Part shown: piece by piece, positions 26,501-35,476 of the stretch
Numbering within the stretch: the first letter of the stretch is position 1
How the letters are laid out: the number at the start of each line of letters is the position of its first letter
Assembly (NCBI GenBank): GCA_021776805.1
Contig: JAJFFD010000092.1
Coordinates: forward strand, 149,858 to 213,857
Direction: 5' to 3'
DNA: 64,000 nt
Origin: Planctomycetota bacterium
GTDB taxonomy: Bacteria > Planctomycetota > UBA1135 > UBA2386
Program-made: the position numbers and the translations under genes
The notes under the pieces: generated by a model
What the model saw: only the letters and a program-made list of their open reading frames with translations
What the model was told of the DNA's origin: nothing
Database searches by the model: none

Positions 26501-28555
26501 TCAGCGACCCCAGAGTTCATCGGCAATGCGCTGCGCATCGTAGATCTTGGTCAGGGATTCCATGATGGCCTGGGGATGGACGCAGACGGAGCGTTCGACG
26601 GTTTGGCCATAGACATATTGGTTGCCCATGGACTCGATGTTGCCGTCGAAGAGCAGGCCCACGATCTCCATGTCTTTGTTGATGACCGGGCTGCCAGAAT
26701 TGCCGCCGGTGGAATCGACCGTGCAGACGAAGTTCACAGCAGCGCTCATGTCCAGGCGACTCTGTCTCTGCAGCCAGAGCTCGGGCAGGTCGAAGGGGTG
26801 CTGGTTGTCAAACTCTGCATTGCGGGCAAAAAGGCCATGAAAGACCGTGCGATAGGGGGCCAGTGTGCCGTTGTAGCGATAGCCCTGGACTCGACCATCA
26901 CTGAAGCGCAGGGTGAAGGTGGCGTCCGGACTGACTTCATTGCCGAATGCGGCAAAGAGGAGATTGCCCATTTTGGTGCCGAGAACTTCTTCTCGACTGT
27001 TCAGTTCGGCGCTGTCGGCGGAATTCTGATCCGCCAGAGGTAGCAGAATCCGGGCGATGCGCAGGGCTGGGTCCTGATTGGCCGCAATGGCCTCGCTTCC
27101 CTCGGTCATCAATTCACGGACGAAGGAGTCATCGCCAATGCGAGTCTCCTTGCTGAGGTACTCCGCGGCTTCTTTCGGGCTCCGGCCATCGAGAACCGCC
27201 TGGAGATAGGGATCGTCCTCGGGCAGGGCAGTGCTTGCCCGACGGAGGTGATCGACGAAGAAGGCTGCCTGGATCGGGTCCATTCGCCCTGGTATCTCGA
27301 GGACGCTGCTGATTTCGGCCTCCTCCACGCCCTCGGCTGAAGCGCGTAAGACTTCGACCGCGCGACGCAGGTGCAGGGATCCACCAGTGGATTGGAATGC
27401 GGACGCGGACTCCAATTGGGTCTTGGCTGCTGCTACCTGGGCGATCTCATCCCAGAGGGCACCGTATTCGTCTGTCAGGCTGGGATTCTCTAGTACTCGC
27501 TGTTTGAAGGCGGCCTCGGCCAGATCCTTGCGCTGCATGAACTTGTCGTCAAGGAGGGCGCCATGTTCACCGTGGTAGAGCTTCTGAGCGTTTTCGAAGC
27601 CAAGGATATTCGTGCGCAGCTGTTTTTCGATGCGGGGGTCTTGGGCTGCGAAGCCACGCATGATCTCCAGTCGGTTGTCGATGAGCTGCTTGACTCGAGG
27701 TAGTTGGGCGTCGCGTAGATACTCGAGTTGGGCCTTGGTGAGCAGGCGCTCGGTGCCGCCGGGGTTGCCGGTGAGGAATACGAGTTCGTCATTCTTGGCC
27801 CCATGACTCCAGCGAAAGTACTGCTCGCTGGTGTCCGCGGGCTTGCCGTCTTCGTAGGCACGGCAGAAGGAGAAGTCGATGCCAAAGCGTGGGTAAGTGA
27901 AGTTGTCCGGATCACCGCCGAAGTGAGCTGCCTGCAGGTGAGGGGCAACCACGAGGCGCACATCTCGATAGATGCGATACTGGTAGAGCTGGTAAACAGC
28001 GCCTTGATAGAGTGAGACGATCTCCGCGTCGAGTTCGGGCTCGGCCTCGCGCGCCTGGCTGAGGATTGCCTCCTGATTCGCAGCGCGAAGAGCGGTGATC
28101 TCCGCCTCTGTCATACCCGCCTTTGTAGTCTCCGCATTGACCTCAGCGGTGACATCCCGAGCCTGAATCATCTGCTGCACCGTGAGGCCAGGAAGGGGGA
28201 TCTCATCCTCGAGTCCTGCCGCCGCAAAGCCATCGCGCACCAGGTCGCGCTCGCCCTGCACCGCAGCGATTTGATCACGGACGCAATGGTGGTTGGTCAT
28301 GATCAGACCCTGAGGAGATACGAAGGAAGCCGAGCAGCCGCCACCGAAGCGCAGGGATGCCAGCATGACCCGGCGAAGCCACTCGGAACTCGGACGAAAG
28401 CCGTATTCCTCGGCCAGATAGGCGAGAGGTGGATTCTCGAATGTCCACATCTTGCCTAGCTCGAAATTGGCCTGTGCCGGCAAGCCAACCGAATTGAGGC
28501 TCAGGGCCAAGAGCGTGCCTTGCAGGCAGAGCCGTGGAATACGCGACATGTTCAT
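26501..28555 (-). CDS. S46 family dipeptidyl-peptidase (DPP7/DPP11-like)
   Basis: The 684-residue product has a signal peptide ending around PAQAN and the S46 serine peptidase layout. The catalytic His is in IMTNHHC (about residue 89) and the Asp is in FTYPRFGIDFSF. The Ser is in the C-terminal GGNSGSPV, followed by LLFDGNIES. These enzymes remove dipeptides from the N-terminus of oligopeptides outside the cytoplasm and support growth on proteins. The long helical insertion (roughly 270-500) that closes the cleft is present. Whether it prefers acidic or hydrophobic P1 residues cannot be read with confidence. Length and motifs are normal, so it should be active. Confidence 0.92.
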   Translation of the reverse strand: MNMSRIPRLCLQGTLLALSLNSVGLPAQANFELGKMWTFENPPLAYLAEEYGFRPSSEWLRRVMLASLRFGGGCSASFVSPQGLIMTNHHCVRDQIAAVQGERDLVRDGFAAAGLEDEIPLPGLTVQQMIQARDVTAEVNAETTKAGMTEAEITALRAANQEAILSQAREAEPELDAEIVSLYQGAVYQLYQYRIYRDVRLVVAPHLQAAHFGGDPDNFTYPRFGIDFSFCRAYEDGKPADTSEQYFRWSHGAKNDELVFLTGNPGGTERLLTKAQLEYLRDAQLPRVKQLIDNRLEIMRGFAAQDPRIEKQLRTNILGFENAQKLYHGEHGALLDDKFMQRKDLAEAAFKQRVLENPSLTDEYGALWDEIAQVAAAKTQLESASAFQSTGGSLHLRRAVEVLRASAEGVEEAEISSVLEIPGRMDPIQAAFFVDHLRRASTALPEDDPYLQAVLDGRSPKEAAEYLSKETRIGDDSFVRELMTEGSEAIAANQDPALRIARILLPLADQNSADSAELNSREEVLGTKMGNLLFAAFGNEVSPDATFTLRFSDGRVQGYRYNGTLAPYRTVFHGLFARNAEFDNQHPFDLPELWLQRQSRLDMSAAVNFVCTVDSTGGNSGSPVINKDMEIVGLLFDGNIESMGNQYVYGQTVERSVCVHPQAIMESLTKIYDAQRIADELWGR

Positions 28556-28624
28556 CCTCTGCGTCAGTGGGTAGCGGGAGAGAGCTTTGTACCCTGCCGT
28601 CGGCCAGAGGCCAACAGAGCATGC

Positions 28625-30991
28625 TCAGCGCTTGGCGCGGAAGAACACAGTCAGACTGAAGAGCAGGCCAAAGGCCAAGCCGCCCAACATGAGGATGCTG
28701 CCTATGCCGGCGGACCAAGGCCGATAGGCAAAGGTGATCTCGTGCGCGCCCTCGCGGATGGCCAGGGCTCGGAAGGCGAGATCAGCGGGGATGATTCTAC
28801 TTTCTTCGCCGTCGATGCTGGCCTCCCAGCCTGGGGCGAGTGCATCTGTCAGGAGGAGGTAACCCCGACCCTCGCCAATATCGACATGCAGGCGAATCAA
28901 GTTCGGACTGTCTTCGAGCCACTCGATCTTTGCTTCTGCGGTGGGCAGGCGGCAGAAGAAATCGTCCGGTGGATTCTCGAGGACAACTAGGTGCTCCAGC
29001 TCGTCCGCACGCCACTGCACGACTTCGGCAGCCTGATCCTGATCTTTGACTGCCACTGACTGGAAGAGCATGCGTGCTCTGCCCAGGGGGGAATCGCCGC
29101 GATGGATGCGGACTGTTGAAGTTTCGATACCGGGTGCTGCTGGCGGTTGCCCGCTGCGAATCAGCCATGGTCGCGGCGCAGAGATGGCGCTGTGTACCGA
29201 GGCCAACGCCAGGAGCGGGTGATTGACGAGGGATGACCGGCTCAGGGGGTTGATCTGTCCCCTGGGTCGTTCACGGTTGCTGCGCGGGTCGACAAAGGCA
29301 AGAAACTGGGCGCTGCGATCGAGGATGGCATTTGCTTCTGAGTTGACCACCTTCTGTCCCTGTGTGGTCAGCCATGAAGTGGGCGGCAAGTCACCGCGAC
29401 CAACAGTGATGATGCGCCCCTCTTCGGCGGGCAATTCACTGGCGACCTTGGGAACGCTCCGCGGCTCGGGGCTTCGCGGGATCTCAGTGAGCGAGATCAT
29501 GCAGAGCTCGCCGAGTGCTAGCGCGGCGACTGCGGGCTTGAAGACCAGGACACCGAAGCGTCGCCAGGAGACGAAGACCAGAGCGATCAATCCCAGGGCG
29601 AGGGCATGGGGAGCATAGCGCCAGACGATCTTCTCCAGTACCCGAGCCAATTCTGAGGCGGAGGCATCGGCGAAGTAGGGTTGCATGAACCACTCCAGCC
29701 TGCTGCTGTCCAGGAGGCAGAAGAGGATGAAGCTTGCTGGCAGGAAGATGCAGATGGTCGTAGTGAGAGGCGCTGAGAACCTGCGCGCATTTGGTGAGTC
29801 GAGGTAATTCTCGAAGGCGATCGAGCCAAGAATGACCAGAGAAAGGTGGACCAGAACCAGGGTGGCGCCAGGGCGATCCGAAGACCATCCGGTCAGTGCA
29901 TCGATGGCCTCGGCGATGGGGCCATCGAGGGCCATGAGAATCCCAGCCCCCAGCACGAACAACCACATCAATCCCTGGTACGTGCGCTTTGGTCGAAACA
30001 AACCCAAGAGAACCAGGTAGAGAACCAGAGCACCTGGATAGAGCGCCAGTTCCATGGGGTCTGCGCCCGGGTTTACATCACGAAGGATGTTCGGTCCCGC
30101 ACCCTGCAGGTCGACGAAGAGGCCAGGTGCTACCAAACCCATCATGCCAGCGGGTTGTAGATGACGTACGGGACTGCTTGCCGTCACCTGTTTCGCCCCG
30201 GCATGCTGCAGGCTATCCAGCCAGATCGGCGAGGAAACAGTACCGGCGACCAGGATCGCGACGGCGAATGCCTTGAGGGCGACGCGCCGGTCAAAGCTGT
30301 CGATGGCTCGCAGGGCAACGGCAAAGGTAGCCAGGCATAGCCAAAACCCCAGCCAGGCCGTGCTGCTGCCGGTTGTCATGAACATCAGGCCGATGGACAG
30401 ACCGAGAAGCGGCGCCATGCTTAGGCGGCGACGGGAGAAGAGGCATCGCCAGGTGCGTTCAAGGGCCAGTGGAATCAAGGCGGCGGCCGCGGCTTCTGGT
30501 AGTCGATCTGCGGCGACGGTCATGAACCAACCGAGTCCATAGCTTCCTCCGCCGAGGAAGGCGACGTAGCGCGACATGGTGATCGATCGCAGGAAGCGGT
30601 ACATGAAGCCGCATGCGAGGACGCTGTGTAAGAAGATGACCAGGTCCAGCAACCAGGGACCGCCATCGAGCATGAGAAGCCAGAATGGCGGGTAGTAGAG
30701 AGCTGCTCCACTCAGGGCAAAGGGCTCGCCAAAGCGCGCGCTGGAGTTCCATAGCGGAACCGTGCCTTCCGCAAGACTCTGACCGGCACGCTGCATGGCT
30801 GGCAAGAGGATGCGTTCGTTGCTACTCCCTTCCAGGTCGTGGGAGAAGGGGCTGAGCAGGTCCGGGCTTTGTTCGAGAGTTTGGCGGTGCTTGCCAAAGA
30901 AGAGACCTGGCGACTGCTGGACCATTGCCAGCAGTAACAAGATCAGGACTGCCAGTAGTCCTTCCTTTCGCCCGGTCCCGAATAAGCTCAA
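28625..30991 (-). CDS. YfhO-like multi-pass membrane protein
   Basis: The 788-residue protein has about a dozen membrane spans followed by a large extracytoplasmic C-terminal domain with a last span near residue 765. The N-terminal loop reads VPLWNSSARFGEPF and the C-terminal GYLLLTDALAPGWEASIDG is the hallmark seen in YfhO-type proteins. These are thought to be glycosyltransferase-like GT-C membrane proteins acting on cell-envelope sugars. It is a paralogue of the next gene upstream, with which it forms a tandem pair separated by 40 bp. No sugar donor or lipid acceptor can be assigned. Confidence 0.75.
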   Translation of the reverse strand: MSLFGTGRKEGLLAVLILLLLAMVQQSPGLFFGKHRQTLEQSPDLLSPFSHDLEGSSNERILLPAMQRAGQSLAEGTVPLWNSSARFGEPFALSGAALYYPPFWLLMLDGGPWLLDLVIFLHSVLACGFMYRFLRSITMSRYVAFLGGGSYGLGWFMTVAADRLPEAAAAALIPLALERTWRCLFSRRRLSMAPLLGLSIGLMFMTTGSSTAWLGFWLCLATFAVALRAIDSFDRRVALKAFAVAILVAGTVSSPIWLDSLQHAGAKQVTASSPVRHLQPAGMMGLVAPGLFVDLQGAGPNILRDVNPGADPMELALYPGALVLYLVLLGLFRPKRTYQGLMWLFVLGAGILMALDGPIAEAIDALTGWSSDRPGATLVLVHLSLVILGSIAFENYLDSPNARRFSAPLTTTICIFLPASFILFCLLDSSRLEWFMQPYFADASASELARVLEKIVWRYAPHALALGLIALVFVSWRRFGVLVFKPAVAALALGELCMISLTEIPRSPEPRSVPKVASELPAEEGRIITVGRGDLPPTSWLTTQGQKVVNSEANAILDRSAQFLAFVDPRSNRERPRGQINPLSRSSLVNHPLLALASVHSAISAPRPWLIRSGQPPAAPGIETSTVRIHRGDSPLGRARMLFQSVAVKDQDQAAEVVQWRADELEHLVVLENPPDDFFCRLPTAEAKIEWLEDSPNLIRLHVDIGEGRGYLLLTDALAPGWEASIDGEESRIIPADLAFRALAIREGAHEITFAYRPWSAGIGSILMLGGLAFGLLFSLTVFFRAKR

Positions 30992-31031
30992 TTCACCTGC
31001 CTGCCTCGGAGCGAATTGGATCGCCCCAGCC

Positions 31032-33746
31032 TCAGTGATTGATTTCGACTCGATTGCGTCGGCGCCTTGAATGCAGGCAGTTCCAAGTGCCAGCGATCAG
31101 GACGAGAACTGCGGCGGTGCTGATCAGGAGGCCCCGACCAAGGCCGGGAGCTTGGTACTTGTAGCGAACTTCGACAGCTTCTCCATTCAGGGGCAGAACA
31201 CGCATGAAGAGATTGCCACGGGCGAAGCTGCTGGGCTCCCCATTGCAGGTCGCCTGCCATCCGGGCAAGGCTGCGTCGGCGAGCACGAGATAGCCGGGCC
31301 GACCGGCGCTGATACTGAGGAGGATGTCCTGTGGCTGGTCGCGCAGGAATGTGACCCTTCGCGGCGGGCCAAAGGGCTCCTCTCCGTTCGTACTGAACTC
31401 GGGCAGCCGCGAGGCCTCGCGGGTGGTCAGCAAGACCTCGGCATGGGGGTCGAATTCGGGCTCGTGGGCGAGGTCAGGCACCATGGCTGCCAGGACCTGT
31501 GCATCGTCGGACATGACCCTCATGGTCGGAACGACGAAGGCGCGTGGTAGCGGGTCTTCCCGCTCGTAGATGTAGAAGGCCTTTCCTCCGGGTCCTTCGA
31601 GTTCCGGTCCCACCCTCTGGCCCGCATGTTCGAGCTTATGACTGGAGAGCAGAAAGCGAAGTCCGAGCAGGTCAAGGGCGCTGCGATTGAGTGCCGGGCT
31701 ATCAGGGAGGGTCATCGGCCAGACGCCACTGCGGAGAACTTCCGCTCCAAAGAGCCTGGCAAAGACTTCCTGGGACCAGGCATCCACGAAGGAGTAGGCA
31801 TTCAGATCTCGGATGCGTTCGCGGTAGAGCTCACCGATCGGTAGATCGAGAGGGATACCCAGTCCACCGGGCGAGGCACGAGCGATGCTGAAGCCGCCAC
31901 TTGTTCGAAGGGCGTCCCGTTGCTCGCGCAGGAATTCGTTCACCGCCGATGGATCTCGACGATGTAAGACACGTCCAGCATTCAGGGGCATTGCGTAGAC
32001 AAGGAGTTCCGTCAGGCAAAGGAGAATGGTGAGGCCGAGGAGCAGCGGCCGTAGCTGCAAATGCCTTCTGGTCAAAGGCCAGGCTGCCAGCAGGATGCCA
32101 GCAAGAAGCAGCGCCCATCCAGCGGCGGCGAGGTTCTCGACGAGGCGGTCGTTGGCGGCGGCTAGCTGGTCGGCGAAGCGAGCCTCGGCGATGGGGCGGA
32201 TACTTGCCAGCTCAGCGCCGGGCATGCGGCCTGAGTAACGTTCGGCGATTTGGGTGATTTGGTCGCTGCGCTCATGCAGCGGTGGCTCGCCAGCTGCCCA
32301 GGCGGAGAGCCAGAAAGCGAGCCCAGCCAGAATCAGGCTGCAAGCGGGCATTGCCCAGGACCGACGCAGGGAATCATCTTCCAGACTCTGCAGTCCCGCT
32401 GCGGCAAGGATGGCCAGCAGTGGTGCCAGGGCGGCGATGTAGCGCTGTGGGGCGATTGTGTTGAGGCCCGGCAGGGTATAGACCCAGGCGAGCCAGGCAG
32501 GAGCGCATGCGATCGCCATGAAGAGGAGGCTGAGTGCCAAGACGGCGCCACGCATGGGCGTTCTTCTGACGGCACCGAGAACTGCAAGCAGGAGCGGCAG
32601 GGCGCCGATGAAGATGCTGTACTCGGTAAAGTTGTAGCGCTGCGGGAAGAAGGGCGTCCCGGCGGGAATGCTCAGCCCAGCGGAATTGACTGTCTCGTTC
32701 CAACTGCTGCGACTGAATAGTAGGTGCACCAGTGGTGAGCGGTCATATGTGGGTAGGCTGCCCAAAGCCGGATCACCGAAGAGGGTCGGCATGAGCAAGC
32801 CGAGGAGACCAGCTGGATCGAAGCCCTGACTGGCAAGAGAGTTTCCGCTTTGCGCCTGCCCACGGAAAGATGCGAGGGAGTACTCCAGATTGGGCAGAAG
32901 CTGCACAGCGCTCAGGGCAAGACCGACCATGCCGGCCGCAATGATCCAGCTGGTCAGGCGCAGACCATCACGAAGATCTCGCTGAGCAGCGATTCGGATG
33001 GGATGCAGCAAGGCCCAGCCAGCGAGCAGCAGGCTGGCCAGGAGGGCGTATGGTGGGAATCCAGCCAGCCACGACATGCCGACACAGATGCTCAAGGCGC
33101 TGGCCGCCGGGATGCGATCCCGTCCTCGCTGCCTGGCGATCAACAGGCAGGCGTGCATCATCCCTGGCAGCCAGATCAGGGCATTGAGACGCATGTAGAA
33201 GGGGGCATTGGCGCTGAGAGTGCCACCGAGGGCGAAGACCAGAGCCCCGAGGAGGCTGGCGCTGGCAGACATGTCGAGCTCGCGCAGCAGGCCGTACATC
33301 AAGAGGCCGGCGATGGAGAAGGCGAGCCAGGCGAGCAGGCCGAGTTTGCTGGCGGGATCCGCGCTGAGGAGGAGAATCGCGTTTGGTGGATAGAGAAGTC
33401 CGTCCAGGCCATTGCCGAGGAGAGGCCCGCCAAAGCGTGCGTAGGGATTCCACAGGGGCAGGCGACCAGCGCGGAACTCTTCACCTGCTAACTCGAGTTC
33501 CGGGATCACGGTCACCGGCAACTCGCTGATATCCATGTTCGCAGGTTGCGAACGGATTGCGTCCAGCTGCGCAGCGTCGAGGGTAGTGCCCTGGGGTGGG
33601 TACTGAGCTAGATCGAAGGGGACATAGCTGCGATCACCGAAGACCGTGGGAGCGAGGAGCAGAAGCGGGGCCAGAATGATCACCAGGCATGCGATCCACT
33701 TGCTACGCATTCTCACCCAGGCTGCGGGACTCGCGCTCGTTGCCAT
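31032..33746 (-). CDS. YfhO-like multi-pass membrane protein (paralogue)
   Basis: This 904-residue protein shares the architecture of the 788-residue neighbour. It has an N-terminal span, a loop with LPLWNPYARFGGPLLGNG, and about eleven further spans. Its soluble C-terminal domain contains GYLVLADAALPGWQATCNG, followed by a last span and a basic tail. The common loop and the 'GYLxLxDAxxPGWxA' signature show tandem duplication. As with YfhO of Bacillus, a GT-C-type glycosyltransferase role in wall or surface polymer decoration is likely but unproven. It is divergent from the 33846 gene across an inverted repeat. Confidence 0.77.
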   Translation of the reverse strand: MATSASPAAWVRMRSKWIACLVIILAPLLLLAPTVFGDRSYVPFDLAQYPPQGTTLDAAQLDAIRSQPANMDISELPVTVIPELELAGEEFRAGRLPLWNPYARFGGPLLGNGLDGLLYPPNAILLLSADPASKLGLLAWLAFSIAGLLMYGLLRELDMSASASLLGALVFALGGTLSANAPFYMRLNALIWLPGMMHACLLIARQRGRDRIPAASALSICVGMSWLAGFPPYALLASLLLAGWALLHPIRIAAQRDLRDGLRLTSWIIAAGMVGLALSAVQLLPNLEYSLASFRGQAQSGNSLASQGFDPAGLLGLLMPTLFGDPALGSLPTYDRSPLVHLLFSRSSWNETVNSAGLSIPAGTPFFPQRYNFTEYSIFIGALPLLLAVLGAVRRTPMRGAVLALSLLFMAIACAPAWLAWVYTLPGLNTIAPQRYIAALAPLLAILAAAGLQSLEDDSLRRSWAMPACSLILAGLAFWLSAWAAGEPPLHERSDQITQIAERYSGRMPGAELASIRPIAEARFADQLAAANDRLVENLAAAGWALLLAGILLAAWPLTRRHLQLRPLLLGLTILLCLTELLVYAMPLNAGRVLHRRDPSAVNEFLREQRDALRTSGGFSIARASPGGLGIPLDLPIGELYRERIRDLNAYSFVDAWSQEVFARLFGAEVLRSGVWPMTLPDSPALNRSALDLLGLRFLLSSHKLEHAGQRVGPELEGPGGKAFYIYEREDPLPRAFVVPTMRVMSDDAQVLAAMVPDLAHEPEFDPHAEVLLTTREASRLPEFSTNGEEPFGPPRRVTFLRDQPQDILLSISAGRPGYLVLADAALPGWQATCNGEPSSFARGNLFMRVLPLNGEAVEVRYKYQAPGLGRGLLISTAAVLVLIAGTWNCLHSRRRRNRVEINH

Positions 33747-33782
33747 CGATTGCTTGCTGCGCCCTCAGCAGGGGCTCGACTA

Positions 33783-33827
33783 GGAGACCAGGATTCCTTC
33801 CCTTGCGGAAGGAGAATACCAGTCTCC
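33783..33827. repeat. 45-bp imperfect inverted repeat in a divergent promoter region
   Basis: The inner arms TCCTTCC and GGAAGGA pair perfectly around a five-base loop. The outer arms GGAGAC and GTCTCC pair perfectly at the ends, joined by short unpaired sides. It ends 18 bp before the ATG of the rightward membrane protein gene and begins 36 bp from the start of the leftward YfhO-like gene. No T-run follows. An operator or a structured leader is more likely than a terminator. Confidence 0.4.
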
Positions 33828-33845
33828 GAGATTACTCTTCGAAGC

Positions 33846-34847
33846 ATGTCTTCTGGGACTTTCTTGCTGCTCAGTTCTTGCAGCCTGGCCTGCGGCCTGA
33901 TTCTAATTCATGGTCCTCTGCTCATCTCAGGACCGAGAGGAGAAGACTATCTCGCGGGCCTCGCAGATCCCTGGCAGCAATGTTATTGGAACTTGGGGCG
34001 TGACGCCGTCGCCGGCCTCGGGACGCTGCTGGCTCTGCTCTTGCTGGGCTCGCGCAAGCGTCCAGGTGGTTCTTTTGCGGTAATCGCTGCCGTAGTGGCC
34101 GCGCCGGCCTTGAGCTACTGGTTAGCGACTGCTCTTTTGCCTGCGCCGCTATGGGCGCCAGCTGCTGCTGTTCTGGGCGCCGTAGCCTGCGCACCCCTGA
34201 TGCGTGAGCGGGGCATCTCGAGTCTCGTCCTGGTCTCCGCAGTGGTGGCTGTGGGCTTGGTAACGACCAGACGCGACAGTCTGGTGCTTGCCAGGGAGGC
34301 GCAGAGCATACAGGTGCTACGGATGGCAATTCTCGAGGCCGGTCTGCGCCGGCACTTCATCGTGGCGGATGAAGACCTGAGCCCTAGAACCAGGCGAGTC
34401 TTGGCCTTGAGCCTCTGGCCCGATGATGAACTCGGGCGGGTCGATCTCCTCTGCCTGCCGGACTCAGGCGACCTGGTGGAGTCTCTGCGCGCTGCCGGAT
34501 GGCGGGGGATGCGTATCAAGAGCGATGGCTTTGAGATACTGGCAGCAACTGCGCCGGGAGCCGCGCTTCCGATTGAGCTCAGCTTCGCTGGTCTGCGGGA
34601 AGGGCGTCCAGAATTGGAACTCGCTCAAGACTTGCGTGGCGGCTTTCGCATGCAGGCCGTCACCCCCTGTGGGACAGTGGAGCAGCTCCTGCAATTGCCT
34701 GAAGAAGCCCTGCGACTGCAGGGCGAGAGTCTGCAAGCTTATTCAGCCATGGTGGCTGGTTTGCCGGCGGAGATGCCCATTCTCTTGCGCCTGCAGAATC
34801 AGCTCACGGGAGAGGCGAGCCCATGGATTCTAGTCAGGCTGCCCTGA
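33846..34847 (+). CDS. Membrane protein of unknown function
   Basis: From the ATG at 33846 the protein has 333 residues. About four or five hydrophobic spans fill the first 160 residues. The rest is a soluble domain of ~170 residues with a mixed alpha/beta pattern (for example LRRHFIVADEDLSPRTRRVL). I recognise no family. The ORF track extends it upstream by 32 codons through the inverted repeat, which I consider untranslated. It is convergent with and overlaps the end of yidD by 18 bp. It may be functionally tied to the neighbouring YfhO-like pair, but nothing beyond position shows this. Confidence 0.5.
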   Translation: MSSGTFLLLSSCSLACGLILIHGPLLISGPRGEDYLAGLADPWQQCYWNLGRDAVAGLGTLLALLLLGSRKRPGGSFAVIAAVVAAPALSYWLATALLPAPLWAPAAAVLGAVACAPLMRERGISSLVLVSAVVAVGLVTTRRDSLVLAREAQSIQVLRMAILEAGLRRHFIVADEDLSPRTRRVLALSLWPDDELGRVDLLCLPDSGDLVESLRAAGWRGMRIKSDGFEILAATAPGAALPIELSFAGLREGRPELELAQDLRGGFRMQAVTPCGTVEQLLQLPEEALRLQGESLQAYSAMVAGLPAEMPILLRLQNQLTGEASPWILVRLP

Positions 34848-35063
34848 GGGTCGCTCGGGAACAGGATCCCAGCCGTTCGCAGCGAATGGCTGGCAGCGCA
34901 GAATTCGCCAACTGCTGAGAGCTAGCCCGCGCCAGACTCCATGTCGTCGTAGAGCGGTCATGGCATAGGCAGAGCAGGTCGGTTGGAAGCGGCAGCATGC
35001 TGGCTTGAGCGGGGAGATCAGCTTGCGATAAAGCCAGATTGGAAAGACCAGAATGTGCTTCAT
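34830..35063 (-). CDS. yidD: YidD, membrane protein insertion efficiency factor
   Basis: The 77-residue product carries the YidD signature: a short N-terminal amphipathic segment (LYRKLISPL), CRFQPTCSAYA with the two conserved cysteines, and ILRCQPFAANGWDPVP. YidD assists the YidC insertase in placing membrane proteins. It overlaps rnpA by four bases (ATGA), the usual rnpA-yidD order. The customary following genes yidC and mnmE are not present; instead the gene runs into a convergent membrane protein gene. Confidence 0.93.
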   Translation of the reverse strand: MKHILVFPIWLYRKLISPLKPACCRFQPTCSAYAMTALRRHGVWRGLALSSWRILRCQPFAANGWDPVPERPSGQPD

Positions 35064-35467
35064 CGCTGGCGCCTTCGGGTCTGGGGCGAAGATCTTCTTC
35101 CCCCTGTGCGACCCCCGCCGCTCTCGAGTCGTTGTAGGAGATCGATGAACTCCCTACGCAGCTCATCCAACTGGTACTTGCCTTCTCGTTTTGTGGGGAT
35201 CGTTATCAGGTCGTAGCGACCGGGTAGGGCAGGGCGCTCGAGGCGGAAGGCCTCTCGGAGGAGGCGTTTGATCTTGTTGCGCCGCACTGCACAGCCATGG
35301 TCCTTGGAGACCGAAAGCCCCAGTCGTAGGCCGGGACTGCGGCGCTTGTAGGCAACGAGAGTCATCGCCCGACCGCGGATTCGACGGCCTCGACCATAGA
35401 CGCGCTTGAACTCGTAGGCACGAATCAACCTGGCGCTGCGTGGGAAGCTGAACTTGCAGTCCGCCAT
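35060..35467 (-). CDS. rnpA: Ribonuclease P protein component
   Basis: The 135-residue basic protein has the RnpA fold: FPRSARLIRAYEFKRVY at the N-terminus and the RNR motif in AVRRNKIKRLLREAFR. It also has the C-terminal helix with ELRREFIDLLQRL. A ~20-residue Arg/Gly/Ser-rich tail follows. It binds the RNA subunit of RNase P and helps it process tRNA 5' ends. rpmH, which precedes rnpA in nearly all bacteria, is absent; a TPR lipoprotein gene lies nine bases upstream instead. The overlap with yidD is kept. Confidence 0.95.
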   Translation of the reverse strand: MADCKFSFPRSARLIRAYEFKRVYGRGRRIRGRAMTLVAYKRRSPGLRLGLSVSKDHGCAVRRNKIKRLLREAFRLERPALPGRYDLITIPTKREGKYQLDELRREFIDLLQRLESGGGRTGGRRSSPQTRRRQR

Positions 35468-35476
35468 GGACTGGCT

